Below, in pieces: positions 27,458 through 36,456 of a stretch of 64,000 bases of DNA (positions within the stretch are counted from its first letter, which is position 1; the number at the start of each line of letters is the position of its first letter). The stretch spans positions 1,051,001 through 1,115,000 of the forward strand of contig NZ_CP117969.2 of assembly GCF_028743515.2 (NCBI RefSeq), in the 5' to 3' direction. The notes under the pieces were generated by a model. The model saw only the letters and a list, made by a program, of their open reading frames with translations. It did not search any database and was not told where the DNA came from. The DNA is from Imtechella halotolerans. Lineage in GTDB: Bacteria; Bacteroidota; Bacteroidia; Flavobacteriales; Flavobacteriaceae. The translations under genes and the position numbers were made by a program.

Positions 27458-28390
27458 TTATGAATTTATTTTTTCAATAAGCATTGGTATTTGACGTATT
27501 CCCGCCAGTTCACGATACTTTTTTCGGGCCTCTTCAGCAGGATATCCAAAATAAGTCTTATTGCCTTCCAAGGACTTACTAATTCCTGATTGCGCTAAAA
27601 TTACTGCTTTGGCACCTATGGTAATTCCACTAGTCATCCCAACTTGGCCCCAAATAGTTACTTCATCTTCAATAACAACGCAACCTGCTATGCCTGATTG
27701 GGATGCAATTAGACACTTTTTACCGATAACGGTATCATGTCCAATATGAACTTGATTATCTATTTTTGAGCCTGCTTGTATGGTAGTATCACCAGTAACA
27801 CCTCGGTCAACAGTACACAAAGCTCCTACATCCACATCATCCTCCAATACCACACGTCCACCAGAAAGTAATTTATCGAAACCTTCAGGACGCTTCTTGT
27901 AATAAAATGCATCTGCCCCTAATACAGTTCCGGCATGAATGGTCACTCGATTACCAATAACGCAATGATCATATATGCTGACATTGGAATGGATTACACA
28001 ATTATCACCAATAACCACATGATTGCCAATGAAAGCTCCAGGTTGAATAATCGTATTTTCACCAATAATAGCCGTTGGAGCAATGGTAGCCACTGCTTTT
28101 TCAAATGGCTTAAAAAATGCAGTTAGTTTATTAAAATCTCTGAAGGGATCCTCAGAAATCAAAAGTGCCTTTCCTTCTGGACAATCTACTTTTTTATTAA
28201 TTAAAATAACCGTAGCTGCAGATTCTAACGCTTTGTCATAATATTTAGGATGATCTACAAAAACAATATCACCGGGCGTAACCACATGAATTTCATTCAT
28301 TCCTAGTACCTTAAAATCAGGAGAGCCTACATAAGGAATGTCTAGAATGGTCGCAATTTGCTCAAGTGTATATGACTGAGGAAATCTCAT
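27458..28390 (-). CDS. second LpxD-like UDP-3-O-acylglucosamine N-acyltransferase
   Basis: 310 residues with an N-terminal uridine-binding-like domain (LEQIATILDIPYVG, DIVFVDHPKYYDKAL) and a hexapeptide beta-helix (about 105-290). The catalytic-type His is kept in KIDNQVHIGHD. The loop that reads GADGFGFAP in the other LpxD (31182-32207) is GADAFYYKKRPEG here, so substrate or acyl preference may differ. It is the last gene of the lpx/efp cluster, 7 bases after efp. It could be a second acyltransferase or a specialised paralogue. Confidence 0.85.
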   Translation of the reverse strand: MRFPQSYTLEQIATILDIPYVGSPDFKVLGMNEIHVVTPGDIVFVDHPKYYDKALESAATVILINKKVDCPEGKALLISEDPFRDFNKLTAFFKPFEKAVATIAPTAIIGENTIIQPGAFIGNHVVIGDNCVIHSNVSIYDHCVIGNRVTIHAGTVLGADAFYYKKRPEGFDKLLSGGRVVLEDDVDVGALCTVDRGVTGDTTIQAGSKIDNQVHIGHDTVIGKKCLIASQSGIAGCVVIEDEVTIWGQVGMTSGITIGAKAVILAQSGISKSLEGNKTYFGYPAEEARKKYRELAGIRQIPMLIEKINS

Positions 28391-28397
28391 ATTAAAA

Positions 28398-28964
28398 TTA
28401 TTCTTTTATACGCTCTACGTAGGTTCCCTTTTCAGTTTCTACCTTTATTTTATCTCCTTCATTAATAAAAAGAGGTACATTGATACGAGCACCCGTTTCT
28501 AAGGTAGCTGGTTTCGTTGCATTGGTAGCTGTATTACCTTTAACACCAGGTTCAGCATGAGTTACCTCCAATATTACGTGCGCTGGCATCTCCACAGAAA
28601 GTGGCATATTATCCTCTGCGTTGAATAAAATTGTCACTGTTTCACCTTCTTTCAAAAGATCTGGAGAATCAAGTGAATCCTTACTCAATGTAATTTGATT
28701 GTAATCCTCTGTATTCATAAAGTGAAACGTATCACCTTCCGGGTATAAATACTGATAGGTTCTTGTCTCAACTCGTACATCTTCTATTTTATGACCAGCA
28801 GAAAATGTATTATCTAGTGTTTTTCCCGTGGTCACACTCTTAAGTTTAGTACGAACAAACGCAGGACCTTTCCCTGGTTTTACGTGAAGAAATTCAATGA
28901 TTTTGTAGATGTCATGGTTGAAACGAATGCACAACCCTTTTCTAATATCTGAAGTAGTAGCCAT
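28398..28964 (-). CDS. efp: translation elongation factor P
   Basis: 188 residues, three beta-barrel domains. Domain I loop is HVKPGKGPAFVRTKL, where the tip Lys (KPGKGPA) is the position modified in some bacteria. Domain II and III motifs VTILFNAEDNMPLSVEMPAHV and ATLETGARINVPLFINEGDKIKVET are standard. It relieves ribosome stalling at polyproline. It is embedded in the lipid A gene cluster, 9 bases from lpxA. Confidence 0.97.
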   Translation of the reverse strand: MATTSDIRKGLCIRFNHDIYKIIEFLHVKPGKGPAFVRTKLKSVTTGKTLDNTFSAGHKIEDVRVETRTYQYLYPEGDTFHFMNTEDYNQITLSKDSLDSPDLLKEGETVTILFNAEDNMPLSVEMPAHVILEVTHAEPGVKGNTATNATKPATLETGARINVPLFINEGDKIKVETEKGTYVERIKE

Positions 28965-28973
28965 ATAAATGTA

Positions 28974-29759
28974 TTAATTTGAACTAAAATATCCTTTCAT
29001 AATTCCGCGTTGTGAATCTTTAATGAATTGCAAGATTTCATCACGTTCCGGAGTTGCCTCCATTTCAGCTTCAATAATATTAGAAGCTTGAGTATTATTA
29101 TAATTCTGTTGGTAAAGAATTCTGTATATGTTTTGAATTTCCCTAATCTTTTCAGCTGAAAACCCTCTTCTTCTTAAACCTACAGAATTAATTCCTACAT
29201 AAGAAAGCGGTTCACGAGCAGCCTTCACATAGGGAGGTACATCCTTACGAACCAATGACCCACCCGTTACAAAAGCATGACTTCCCACTGTACAAAATTG
29301 ATGTACAGCCGTCATTCCTGCCATAACCACATAATCACCCACGGTAATATGTCCAGCTAATGTGGTATTATTTGAGAAAATACAATTGTTTCCAACCACA
29401 CAATCATGAGCAATATGTGAATAGGCCATTATTAAGCAGTTGTTCCCTACCACAGTTTTCATGCGGTCTGAAGTTCCCCTATTGATGGTTACACATTCTC
29501 TAATGGTTGTATTATCACCAATTTCAGTTATGGTATCCTCTCCTTGATATTTCAAATCTTGTGGTGGCGCTGAAATTACCGAACCGGGAAATATGTTACA
29601 GTTTTTTCCGATACGCGCTCCTTCCATTATTGTAACGTTTGATCCTATCCAGGTACCATCACCAATAACCACATTATTGTGAATTACAGCAAAGGGTTCT
29701 ATCACCACATTTTTAGCGATTTTTGCTCCGGGATGGACGTATGCAAGTGGTTGGTTCAT
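28974..29759 (-). CDS. lpxA: UDP-N-acetylglucosamine acyltransferase
   Basis: 261 residues: left-handed beta-helix (1-190) then a helical C-terminus. The catalytic His is in LIMAYSHIAHDCVVGN, with GNDNTI-like IGDNTTIRECVTINRGT and GMTAVHQFCTVGSHAFVTGGS. It transfers the first acyl chain to UDP-GlcNAc in lipid A synthesis. It follows the lpxC/fabZ fusion by 26 bases. Confidence 0.97.
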   Translation of the reverse strand: MNQPLAYVHPGAKIAKNVVIEPFAVIHNNVVIGDGTWIGSNVTIMEGARIGKNCNIFPGSVISAPPQDLKYQGEDTITEIGDNTTIRECVTINRGTSDRMKTVVGNNCLIMAYSHIAHDCVVGNNCIFSNNTTLAGHITVGDYVVMAGMTAVHQFCTVGSHAFVTGGSLVRKDVPPYVKAAREPLSYVGINSVGLRRRGFSAEKIREIQNIYRILYQQNYNNTQASNIIEAEMEATPERDEILQFIKDSQRGIMKGYFSSN

Positions 29760-29785
29760 TGTTTTCGTGTGTTTATATAGTTTTT

Positions 29786-31189
29786 TTATTCTTTCACTTT
29801 GACAATTTGCGCCATTAATTCAGCCTCACATACCATGCGATCATTAGCATAAGCATAGGCTTGCATATGGCAAATTCCTCTTCGAATTGGAGTAATTAAT
29901 TCTGCTTTAAATATAAGTGTATCTCCAGGCACCACCTTTTGCTTAAACTTTACATTATCCATTTTCATGAAGTAGGTAAGGTAGTTTTCGGGATCTGGAA
30001 CAGTACTCAATACTAATATCCCACCCGTTTGAGCCATTGCTTCTACCTGTAAAACTCCTGGCATTACAGGTGCACCTGGAAAATGTCCAACAAAGAAAGG
30101 TTCATTCATTGTAACATTTTTAACCCCAACAACATGCGTATCTGAAAGTTCTATAATTTTATCAATTAATAAGAATGGAGGTCTATGCGGAAGGATGTTC
30201 ATGATCTTCACCACATCCATTAAAGGCTCTAAACTAAGATCATACTTTGGTACATTATTTCGCTTCTCATTCTTAATGATTTTTGAAAGCTTTTTAGCAA
30301 ACTGGGTGTTTACAAAATGTCCTGGTTTATTAGCAATTACCTTTCCACGAATGCGTGTACCTACTAATGCTAAATCACCAATAACATCTAATAGTTTATG
30401 ACGAGCAGCTTCATTGGGATGATGCAAAGTAAGGTTGTCTAATATCCCATTAGGCTTGATAGTTATACTGTCTTTTTTAAAGGCCACTTTAAGCTTTTCC
30501 AGTGTATCAACAGATAATTCTTTATCTACATAAACAATGGCGTTATTAAGATCTCCTCCTTTTATAAGACCATGCTCCAATAACATTTCGATTTCATGTA
30601 AAAAACTAAATGTTCGAGAATTGGCAATTTCATCTTTAAACTCAGAAATATGTTTAATATAGGCATTCTGTGTACCAAGAACTTTAGTCCCGAAATCAAC
30701 CATAGCAGTTACTTGATACTCATCTGCAGGAATTACTGTTATTTCACTGCCTGTTTCTTCATCGATATATGAAATAACATCTTTTACAATGTATTCATCT
30801 CTTGGAGCTGATTGTTCCTTTATACCGGCCTTTTCAATTGCCTCCACAAAATATTTGGAAGAACCATCCATAATAGGTGGTTCAGATGCATTTAATTCAA
30901 TAATTGTGTTGTCAATATCCATTCCGACCAAAGCTGCCAAAACATGCTCACAGGTTTGAATCTTAACTCCTCTTTTTTCAAGTACGGTACCTCTTTGAGT
31001 GTTTACCACATAATTGGCATCAGCCTCAATGACTGGCGAACCTTCTAAATCTATGCGAACAAACGTAAAGCCATTATTTTCAGGTGCCGGTTTGAAAGTC
31101 ATGCTAACTTCTTTACCTGTATGAAGTCCTACTCCTGTAAGGGTAACCTCAGAAGCAATAGTTCGTTGATTTACTGGTGAATTACTCAT
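29786..31189 (-). CDS. lpxC/fabZ: bifunctional LpxC deacetylase / FabZ dehydratase
   Basis: 467 residues from the ATG at 31189 (an in-frame TTG at 31207 would add six residues). Residues 1-310 are Lpx[26 protein letters not shown] (Zn His), and [20 protein letters not shown] (HKxxD). Residues 325-467 are Fab[41 protein letters not shown] with catalytic His/Glu. One protein deacetylates UDP-acyl-GlcNAc, the other half dehydrates 3-hydroxyacyl-ACP. The fusion is characteristic of Bacteroidetes. It overlaps the lpxD end by 8 bases. Confidence 0.96.
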   Translation of the reverse strand: MSNSPVNQRTIASEVTLTGVGLHTGKEVSMTFKPAPENNGFTFVRIDLEGSPVIEADANYVVNTQRGTVLEKRGVKIQTCEHVLAALVGMDIDNTIIELNASEPPIMDGSSKYFVEAIEKAGIKEQSAPRDEYIVKDVISYIDEETGSEITVIPADEYQVTAMVDFGTKVLGTQNAYIKHISEFKDEIANSRTFSFLHEIEMLLEHGLIKGGDLNNAIVYVDKELSVDTLEKLKVAFKKDSITIKPNGILDNLTLHHPNEAARHKLLDVIGDLALVGTRIRGKVIANKPGHFVNTQFAKKLSKIIKNEKRNNVPKYDLSLEPLMDVVKIMNILPHRPPFLLIDKIIELSDTHVVGVKNVTMNEPFFVGHFPGAPVMPGVLQVEAMAQTGGILVLSTVPDPENYLTYFMKMDNVKFKQKVVPGDTLIFKAELITPIRRGICHMQAYAYANDRMVCEAELMAQIVKVKE

Positions 31190-32207
31190 TTTGTAGTTTT
31201 TTTTCAATCTTGGTTATAGTGTCTGCCAATTTGGGCAAATTTTTAAAATGAACATACGATTTATTGTAATCTGCATAAGCTAACGCAGGTGACCCTTGTA
31301 ATACTTCATCATCTTTCACATTTCTGGCAATTCCTGACTGGGCTTGTACCCTTACGCGATCACCAATCACTATATGGCCTACTATACCTACCTGTCCACC
31401 TATCATACAGTTCTTACCTATCTTAGTGGAACCTGCTATCCCAGTTTGAGCAGCTATTACGGTATTTTCTCCAATTTCAACATTATGAGCAATTTGAATT
31501 TGATTATCAATCTTTACTCCTTTACGTAAAATAGTAGAACCAAGTGTGGCTCTGTCAATGGTTGTTCCTGCTCCAATGTCTACATTATCTTCAAGAATTA
31601 CATTTCCAGTTTGAGGCACTTTGGCATAAGAGCCATCTTCGTTTGGTGCAAATCCAAAACCATCAGCTCCTATAACAACTCCACTGTGAATAACACATTG
31701 ATTTCCAATGATTGTTTCTGAATATACTTTAGCACCAGAAAACAACGTAACATTGTCTCCAATTGAAACATTATCTCCTATATAAACGTTAGGATAAATT
31801 TTCACATTATTACCTATACTAACATTTTCCCCTATATATGAAAACGCACCAATATAAACATCACTACCGTACTTAGCAGTGTCAGAAATAAATGAAGGCT
31901 GCTCAATACCTACCTTATTCATTTTGACTTGATTATAATACTCTAATAATTTGGAAAAAGATTGATAGGCGTCTTCTACTTTGATAAGTGTTGTTGAAAT
32001 ATCGTGTTCAGGAACAAAAGATTTATTGACAATAGTTACTGACGCCATTGTAGTATATATATATGGCTTGTATTTTGGATTTGCTAAGAAAGTCAATGCT
32101 CCCTCCGTTCCTTCTTCAATTTTAGACAATTTGAAGACCTCTACATCTGGGTTGCCTTCAATATCGCCGTTTAATATGCCGGCTATTTGTGCTGCTGTAA
32201 ATTTCAT
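31182..32207 (-). CDS. lpxD: UDP-3-O-acylglucosamine N-acyltransferase
   Basis: 341 residues. N-terminal uridine-binding domain ([20 protein letters not shown]), then hexapeptide repeats. The active-site His lies in [18 protein letters not shown] and the substrate loop [14 protein letters not shown] is intact. It adds the second acyl chain in lipid A synthesis. First gene of the lpxD-lpxC/fabZ-lpxA-efp-lpxD2 cluster. Confidence 0.96.
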   Translation of the reverse strand: MKFTAAQIAGILNGDIEGNPDVEVFKLSKIEEGTEGALTFLANPKYKPYIYTTMASVTIVNKSFVPEHDISTTLIKVEDAYQSFSKLLEYYNQVKMNKVGIEQPSFISDTAKYGSDVYIGAFSYIGENVSIGNNVKIYPNVYIGDNVSIGDNVTLFSGAKVYSETIIGNQCVIHSGVVIGADGFGFAPNEDGSYAKVPQTGNVILEDNVDIGAGTTIDRATLGSTILRKGVKIDNQIQIAHNVEIGENTVIAAQTGIAGSTKIGKNCMIGGQVGIVGHIVIGDRVRVQAQSGIARNVKDDEVLQGSPALAYADYNKSYVHFKNLPKLADTITKIEKKLQNE

Positions 32208-32212
32208 TGTCG

Positions 32213-32220
32213 CAAAAGTA
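32213..32220 (-). promoter_or_regulatory. predicted -7 box (TACTTTTG) of the lpx cluster
   Basis: Exact TAnnTTTG on the minus strand, only 5 bases before the lpxD ATG, so the transcript would be almost leaderless. It lies in the 30-base gap behind the HD gene. Confidence 0.45.
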
Positions 32221-32237
32221 TAAAAAAAACTGCTAAA

Positions 32238-33461
32238 TCAGCCTTTGGGATAGCAGATAAAGTATTTGGTTACAGGCTTGGATAAAGCCTCAAGATTGAG
32301 CTGATCTGATGCTCTAACAACGTCCACAACCTTACCATTTTTGGTCAAAATATGGATATTTTGTTTTTCTTGATTGTATGCCTGATTTTGTATTTCACCA
32401 GAAAAAACGAAATAACGGGCTAAATCGTATGGAATATCCATTTCTTTTGCTATTTCTTCTTTCTTCTGGGACACCTTTTCCTGATTTATAGGTTGTTTTT
32501 TAAGTTTTATCTTTAACAAATCCCTATTTAAAAGCATGGTACACAACTTTGCCAAAACCACATCATTGTGATATTGCCACTCTTTCATTGCTGAGACAAC
32601 ATCATAATCATCCAGTAGTGAAAACGTAGTAAGCACCTCTTTTGTAAATTCATCACGGGTGACCTTATGTGTCAAAAAATACATGAGTGCCGTACTTGCT
32701 TTTAAAGAATCATCCGTATTTACAACCTCTTTAGCTCTTTGTAACACCCGAATTAGAAGTTGTTCCGCTACAAGACTGGTCTTATGTAAATAAGCTTGCC
32801 AATACATCAGTCTTCTGGCTACCAAGAATTTCTCAACGGAATAAATTCCCTTTTCCTCCACTACCAATTCATCATTTTTCACATTAAGCATGGTAATGAT
32901 GCGTTCCGAATTTATATTCCCTTCAGCTACACCTGTATAAAAACTATCTCTTTTTAAATAATCAGCACGATCCATATCTAACTGACCCGAAACTAATTGA
33001 TTCATGAATTTCCGAGCATACTCTCCTTTAAAAATTTGAATCGCTAAACTTAGTCGCCCATGAAATTCTATATTAAGTTGCTCCATAAAAAGCAAAGAAA
33101 TTTCCTCATGTGACACTGCGTCCACAATACTATGCTCCATAGCGTGAGAAAATGGCCCATGCCCTACGTCATGCAGTAAAATTGCTATATATAGTGCCTC
33201 TTCTTCATCGTCAGAAATAGCTACTCCTTTAAATCGAAGTGATTGCACTGCCTTTTGCATAAGATGCATGCACCCTAAGGCATGATGAAATCGAGTGTGA
33301 TGTGCTCCTGGATATACCATATAAGACATTCCCATTTGAGATATACGTCTTAAGCGCTGAAAATAAGAGTGCTCTACCAAGTCAAACAAAAGCTCGCTGG
33401 GAATTGTAATAAATCCGTAAATTGGATCGTTAAAAATCTTAAGCTTATTGGTGGTTTTCAA
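32238..33461 (-). CDS. HD-domain phosphohydrolase (SAMHD1/dGTPase-like)
   Basis: 407 residues starting TTG at 33461; an in-frame TAA lies six codons upstream and no ATG intervenes. The metal-binding HD motif is seen as HHTRFHHALGCMHL, LLHDVGHGPFSHAMEH and the late Asp in SGQLDMDRADYLKRD. This is the family of dNTP triphosphohydrolase-like HD proteins; the substrate is not established for this branch. It is divergent from porX, with 36 bases between starts, so both promoters are compressed into one small region. Confidence 0.88.
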   Translation of the reverse strand: MKTTNKLKIFNDPIYGFITIPSELLFDLVEHSYFQRLRRISQMGMSYMVYPGAHHTRFHHALGCMHLMQKAVQSLRFKGVAISDDEEEALYIAILLHDVGHGPFSHAMEHSIVDAVSHEEISLLFMEQLNIEFHGRLSLAIQIFKGEYARKFMNQLVSGQLDMDRADYLKRDSFYTGVAEGNINSERIITMLNVKNDELVVEEKGIYSVEKFLVARRLMYWQAYLHKTSLVAEQLLIRVLQRAKEVVNTDDSLKASTALMYFLTHKVTRDEFTKEVLTTFSLLDDYDVVSAMKEWQYHNDVVLAKLCTMLLNRDLLKIKLKKQPINQEKVSQKKEEIAKEMDIPYDLARYFVFSGEIQNQAYNQEKQNIHILTKNGKVVDVVRASDQLNLEALSKPVTKYFICYPKG

Positions 33462-33484
33462 AAGCTGAATTTTAGTTTAGGATA

Positions 33485-33492
33485 CAAATATA
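33485..33492 (-). promoter_or_regulatory. predicted -7 box (TATATTTG) of the HD gene
   Basis: Exact TAnnTTTG on the minus strand, 23 bases before the TTG start of the HD gene and overlapping the upstream region of porX. Confidence 0.5.
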
Positions 33493-33497
33493 CATAT

Positions 33498-35045
33498 ATG
33501 AGCAATATGAAGATACTTTGGGTAGACGATGAAATCGATTTACTAAAACCACATATTCTTTTTCTAGAACAAAAATCATACAGTGTAGACACTTGCAGTA
33601 ATGGGGCTGACGCATTAGACAAAGTAACACAGAATCAATACGATATTGTTTTTTTAGATGAAAATATGCCAGGATTAAGCGGGCTAGAGACACTTACAGA
33701 GATTAAAGTAAAAAATCCGAATCTACCCATTGTAATGATTACTAAAAGTGAAGAGGAATATATAATGGAAGAAGCAATCGGCTCTAAAATAGCCGATTAT
33801 CTGATAAAACCTGTAAATCCAAACCAAATTCTTCTTAGCCTGAAAAAAAATCTGGATCATTCGCGTTTAATTACAGAAAAAACAACCTCCAATTACCAAC
33901 AAGAGTTTCGTAAAATTGCCATGGAAATGGCCATGGTCAGCAACTATGAAGAATGGGTTGCTCTTTATGACAAGCTTACTTACTGGGAAATTGAATTGGA
34001 ATCCATTGAAGATCCAGCAATGGTAGAAATATTAGAATCCCAGAAAACAGAAGCCAATCAACAGTTTTTTAAATTTATTGAGAAGAACTACGAAACCTGG
34101 TTTCATGGTGATGAACACCCTGTACTTTCCCACCAACTCTTTAAGGAATATGTCGTTCCTGAACTAAGCAAAGATAGACCTACCTTATTAATTGTAATCG
34201 ACAATCTTCGATATGACCAATGGAGGTCACTAGAGAGCATTGTCAATCAATATTACAAAAAGGTAGCGGAAAGACCCTACTTTAGCATTTTACCTACAGC
34301 CACCCAATACGCCCGTAATGCAATTTTCTCTGGAATGATGCCTTCTGAAATGGAAAAAAAACATCCGGATTTATGGAAAAACGATACAGATGAAGGAGGT
34401 AAAAATCTCCACGAAGAGGAATTTTTAAAAGCTCAAATTCAACGACTTCGTCTTAATATCAGTCATGAATATCACAAAATAACATCCTTAAAATCTGGTA
34501 AAAAGGTTCTTGAAAACATCAAATCCCTCAAAGAAAATGACCTAACCGTGCTGGTATACAATTTTGTTGATATGATTTCACATGCGCGCACAGAGATGGA
34601 CGTTATCAAAGAATTAGCATCCAATGACAAGGCATATCGATCTTTAACACAAAGCTGGTTTAAAAATTCTCCCTTACTAGAGATTATTCAACAAGCGCAA
34701 CTTTTAGGATTTAAATTACTGATTACCACTGATCACGGAACCATTAATGTCAAAAATCCAACCAAGGTTATAGGTGACAAAGAAACAAGTATCAATCTTC
34801 GCTATAAAACAGGGCGTAGTCTTTCCTATGAACAAAAGGATGTATTAGCATTTAAAACTCCAAAAGATGTATATTTGCCCTCTATAACTATGACTAGTTC
34901 ATTTATTTTTGCCAAAGGCGATTTATTTTTTGCATACCCTAACAATTATAACCATTACGTCAATTACTATAGAAACACCTACCAACATGGCGGTATTTCA
35001 TTAGAAGAAATGATTATACCTTTTATTGTATTGGAACCCAAATAG
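33498..35045 (+). CDS. porX: PorX-type response regulator with PglZ/alkaline-phosphatase-like effector
   Basis: 515 residues from ATG 33498 (ATG 33507 also possible). Residues 4-120 form a CheY receiver: WVDDEIDLLKPH acidic pocket, phosphoacceptor Asp54 in VFLDENMPG, Lys in YLIKPV. From about 225 an alkaline-phosphatase-superfamily PglZ domain follows: LLIVIDNLRYDQW, LPTATQYARNAIFSG, LVYNFVDMISHAR and ITTDHGT. This is the domain pair of PorX, which with PorY controls type IX secretion genes in Bacteroidetes. No DNA-binding domain is visible, as in PorX. tsaE follows after 2 bases. Confidence 0.93.
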   Translation: MSNMKILWVDDEIDLLKPHILFLEQKSYSVDTCSNGADALDKVTQNQYDIVFLDENMPGLSGLETLTEIKVKNPNLPIVMITKSEEEYIMEEAIGSKIADYLIKPVNPNQILLSLKKNLDHSRLITEKTTSNYQQEFRKIAMEMAMVSNYEEWVALYDKLTYWEIELESIEDPAMVEILESQKTEANQQFFKFIEKNYETWFHGDEHPVLSHQLFKEYVVPELSKDRPTLLIVIDNLRYDQWRSLESIVNQYYKKVAERPYFSILPTATQYARNAIFSGMMPSEMEKKHPDLWKNDTDEGGKNLHEEEFLKAQIQRLRLNISHEYHKITSLKSGKKVLENIKSLKENDLTVLVYNFVDMISHARTEMDVIKELASNDKAYRSLTQSWFKNSPLLEIIQQAQLLGFKLLITTDHGTINVKNPTKVIGDKETSINLRYKTGRSLSYEQKDVLAFKTPKDVYLPSITMTSSFIFAKGDLFFAYPNNYNHYVNYYRNTYQHGGISLEEMIIPFIVLEPK

Positions 35046-35047
35046 AC

Positions 35048-35473
35048 ATGAAGATTACTTTTACCCTAGATACAATTGATAAGGCGGCGGAGGAAATACT
35101 TTCTCAATGCCAATACAAAACCTTATTATTTTATGGAGAGATGGGTGCTGGTAAAACAACACTTATCAAATCATTAACAAAAGCGTTAGGGATTACTCAA
35201 ACGACCGGTAGTCCAACTTTTGGAATTGTTAATATCTATGAAGGTAATGGGGAGACGATTCACCATTTTGATATGTACCGACTCAAAAAAGAAGAAGAAG
35301 CTTTCGATATAGGATTTGAGGAATACCTTACATCTCCTTATTGGAATTTTATAGAATGGCCGGAGAAAGTTTCTTCATTACTACCCACTAATACTACTAA
35401 AATAAATTTAAAAATACTTGACCACACTACCAGGTTATGTACTATAGACAATGGTAGTAACGAATTAAAGTAA
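35048..35473 (+). CDS. tsaE: tRNA t6A37 biosynthesis ATPase TsaE
   Basis: 141 residues. P-loop FYGEMGAGKTTLIKS, then TTGSPTFGIVNIYEG, HHFDMYRLKKEEE and the terminal FIEWPEKVSSLLP are all TsaE signatures. It powers threonylcarbamoyl transfer to A37 of ANN-decoding tRNAs with TsaB/TsaD. Located directly behind porX, probably in one transcript. Confidence 0.95.
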   Translation: MKITFTLDTIDKAAEEILSQCQYKTLLFYGEMGAGKTTLIKSLTKALGITQTTGSPTFGIVNIYEGNGETIHHFDMYRLKKEEEAFDIGFEEYLTSPYWNFIEWPEKVSSLLPTNTTKINLKILDHTTRLCTIDNGSNELK

Positions 35474-35563
35474 CGAAGGATTGAAGTTAATATTCAGTTA
35501 GTTACAAGCAAAAACTAACAAATATACGGCGAAAGTTTTTAATTTTTGTATTTATTTTTTGAC

Positions 35564-35571
35564 TAGGTTTG
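35564..35571 (+). promoter_or_regulatory. predicted -7 box (TAGGTTTG) of the small lipoprotein gene
   Basis: Exact TAnnTTTG match 29 bases before ATG 35601. A TTTG lies at 35545-35548, but the spacing of 15 is slightly short. Confidence 0.5.
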
Positions 35572-35600
35572 TCATGTCTAATCTTATTAAAACTTTTAAC

Positions 35601-35750
35601 ATGAAAGCTTCAAAATTTTTCTTCGCATTAATAGCATTGTCTATCCTTTTCGTATCATGCTCACCTAACAGCATTGCAGACGAAGATAACCTATATGACA
35701 ACCAACAAGGTATTGACAAAAGAGATATTTTTGTTCCACGTTGGGGTTAA
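35601..35750 (+). CDS. small predicted lipoprotein (49 residues)
   Basis: From the ATG at 35601 the product begins with a lysine, a hydrophobic stretch and a lipobox (LFVSC, Cys 20), followed by a 29-residue acidic tail with SPNSIADEDNLYDNQQGIDK. In-frame earlier ATGs (35559, 35574) lie at or before the predicted -7 box, so they are unlikely starts. It has its own promoter and a strong terminator, indicating a separately expressed small transcript. Function unknown. Confidence 0.7.
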   Translation: MKASKFFFALIALSILFVSCSPNSIADEDNLYDNQQGIDKRDIFVPRWG

Positions 35751-35773
35751 TATAACTCAACCTTAAAAATATT

Positions 35774-35802
35774 AAAAATTCCCGGTATGGGAATTTTTTT
35801 TT
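35774..35802 (+). terminator. intrinsic terminator of the small lipoprotein gene
   Basis: Perfect 10-bp stem (35774-35783 with 35789-35798), loop GGTAT, followed by a T run; 24 bases after the stop codon. Confidence 0.9.
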
Positions 35803-35873
35803 GTCTTTAATTCATCCTTAAATGGTTAAACAAAATAACTTTCTTTGTATATTGCAGGGTATTTATATCATCT

Positions 35874-36446
35874 ATGAAGAATATTTTTACCAAGCGACCC
35901 GCCAAAGAACTAACCAAAAAAGATAAAGCTCGCAGTATTATTGTGGGTTCTATTGTAGCCTTTATCATAGCTATAACACCTTATTTATTTTATATGTATG
36001 AAAGTTTCCCTGATACTCAAAAATTTGAGACAATCTTCGGAACATTTCAAACGAATGCCATTCCTACGGTTAGAACTTATATGTGGCTAATTCTTAGTAA
36101 ATTCGTCCCTCTTCTTCTTCTTATTTTATGGTTTTTAACTTGTAAACACTGGTGGTATCATGCAATACTTATCCCAGCTGCCATGTATTTATTTCAGTTA
36201 ATTACCGCTATGAATCAAGATGCTCTGTTTGCAGACGAGTCTGAAATATATTGGATTATCCCTATTATGGCCATCATTATACCCATTGTGTACCTCATTA
36301 GGGTGAAACTTTTTGATAAGGTCATCTATGGTATCGATCTCAAACAAATTGAAAAAGAGATTGAAAGCTATAAAAACAAGGAAAAAGAGCGTGTGAACTT
36401 CTTTTCGAAAGAAGAAATGGAAGGTGGGGATTCTAAAAACTCTTAG
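35874..36446 (+). CDS. four-helix membrane protein of unknown function
   Basis: 190 residues with four predicted membrane helices (about 25-43, 70-90, 95-112, 125-145), a basic N-terminus and a charged, probably coiled C-terminal tail (KQIEKEIESYKNKEKERVNF). No recognised domain. It lies 10 bases before ald on the same strand, so they may be co-transcribed, but no functional link is evident. Confidence 0.65.
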   Translation: MKNIFTKRPAKELTKKDKARSIIVGSIVAFIIAITPYLFYMYESFPDTQKFETIFGTFQTNAIPTVRTYMWLILSKFVPLLLLILWFLTCKHWWYHAILIPAAMYLFQLITAMNQDALFADESEIYWIIPIMAIIIPIVYLIRVKLFDKVIYGIDLKQIEKEIESYKNKEKERVNFFSKEEMEGGDSKNS

Positions 36447-36456
36447 GTTTTAACAT

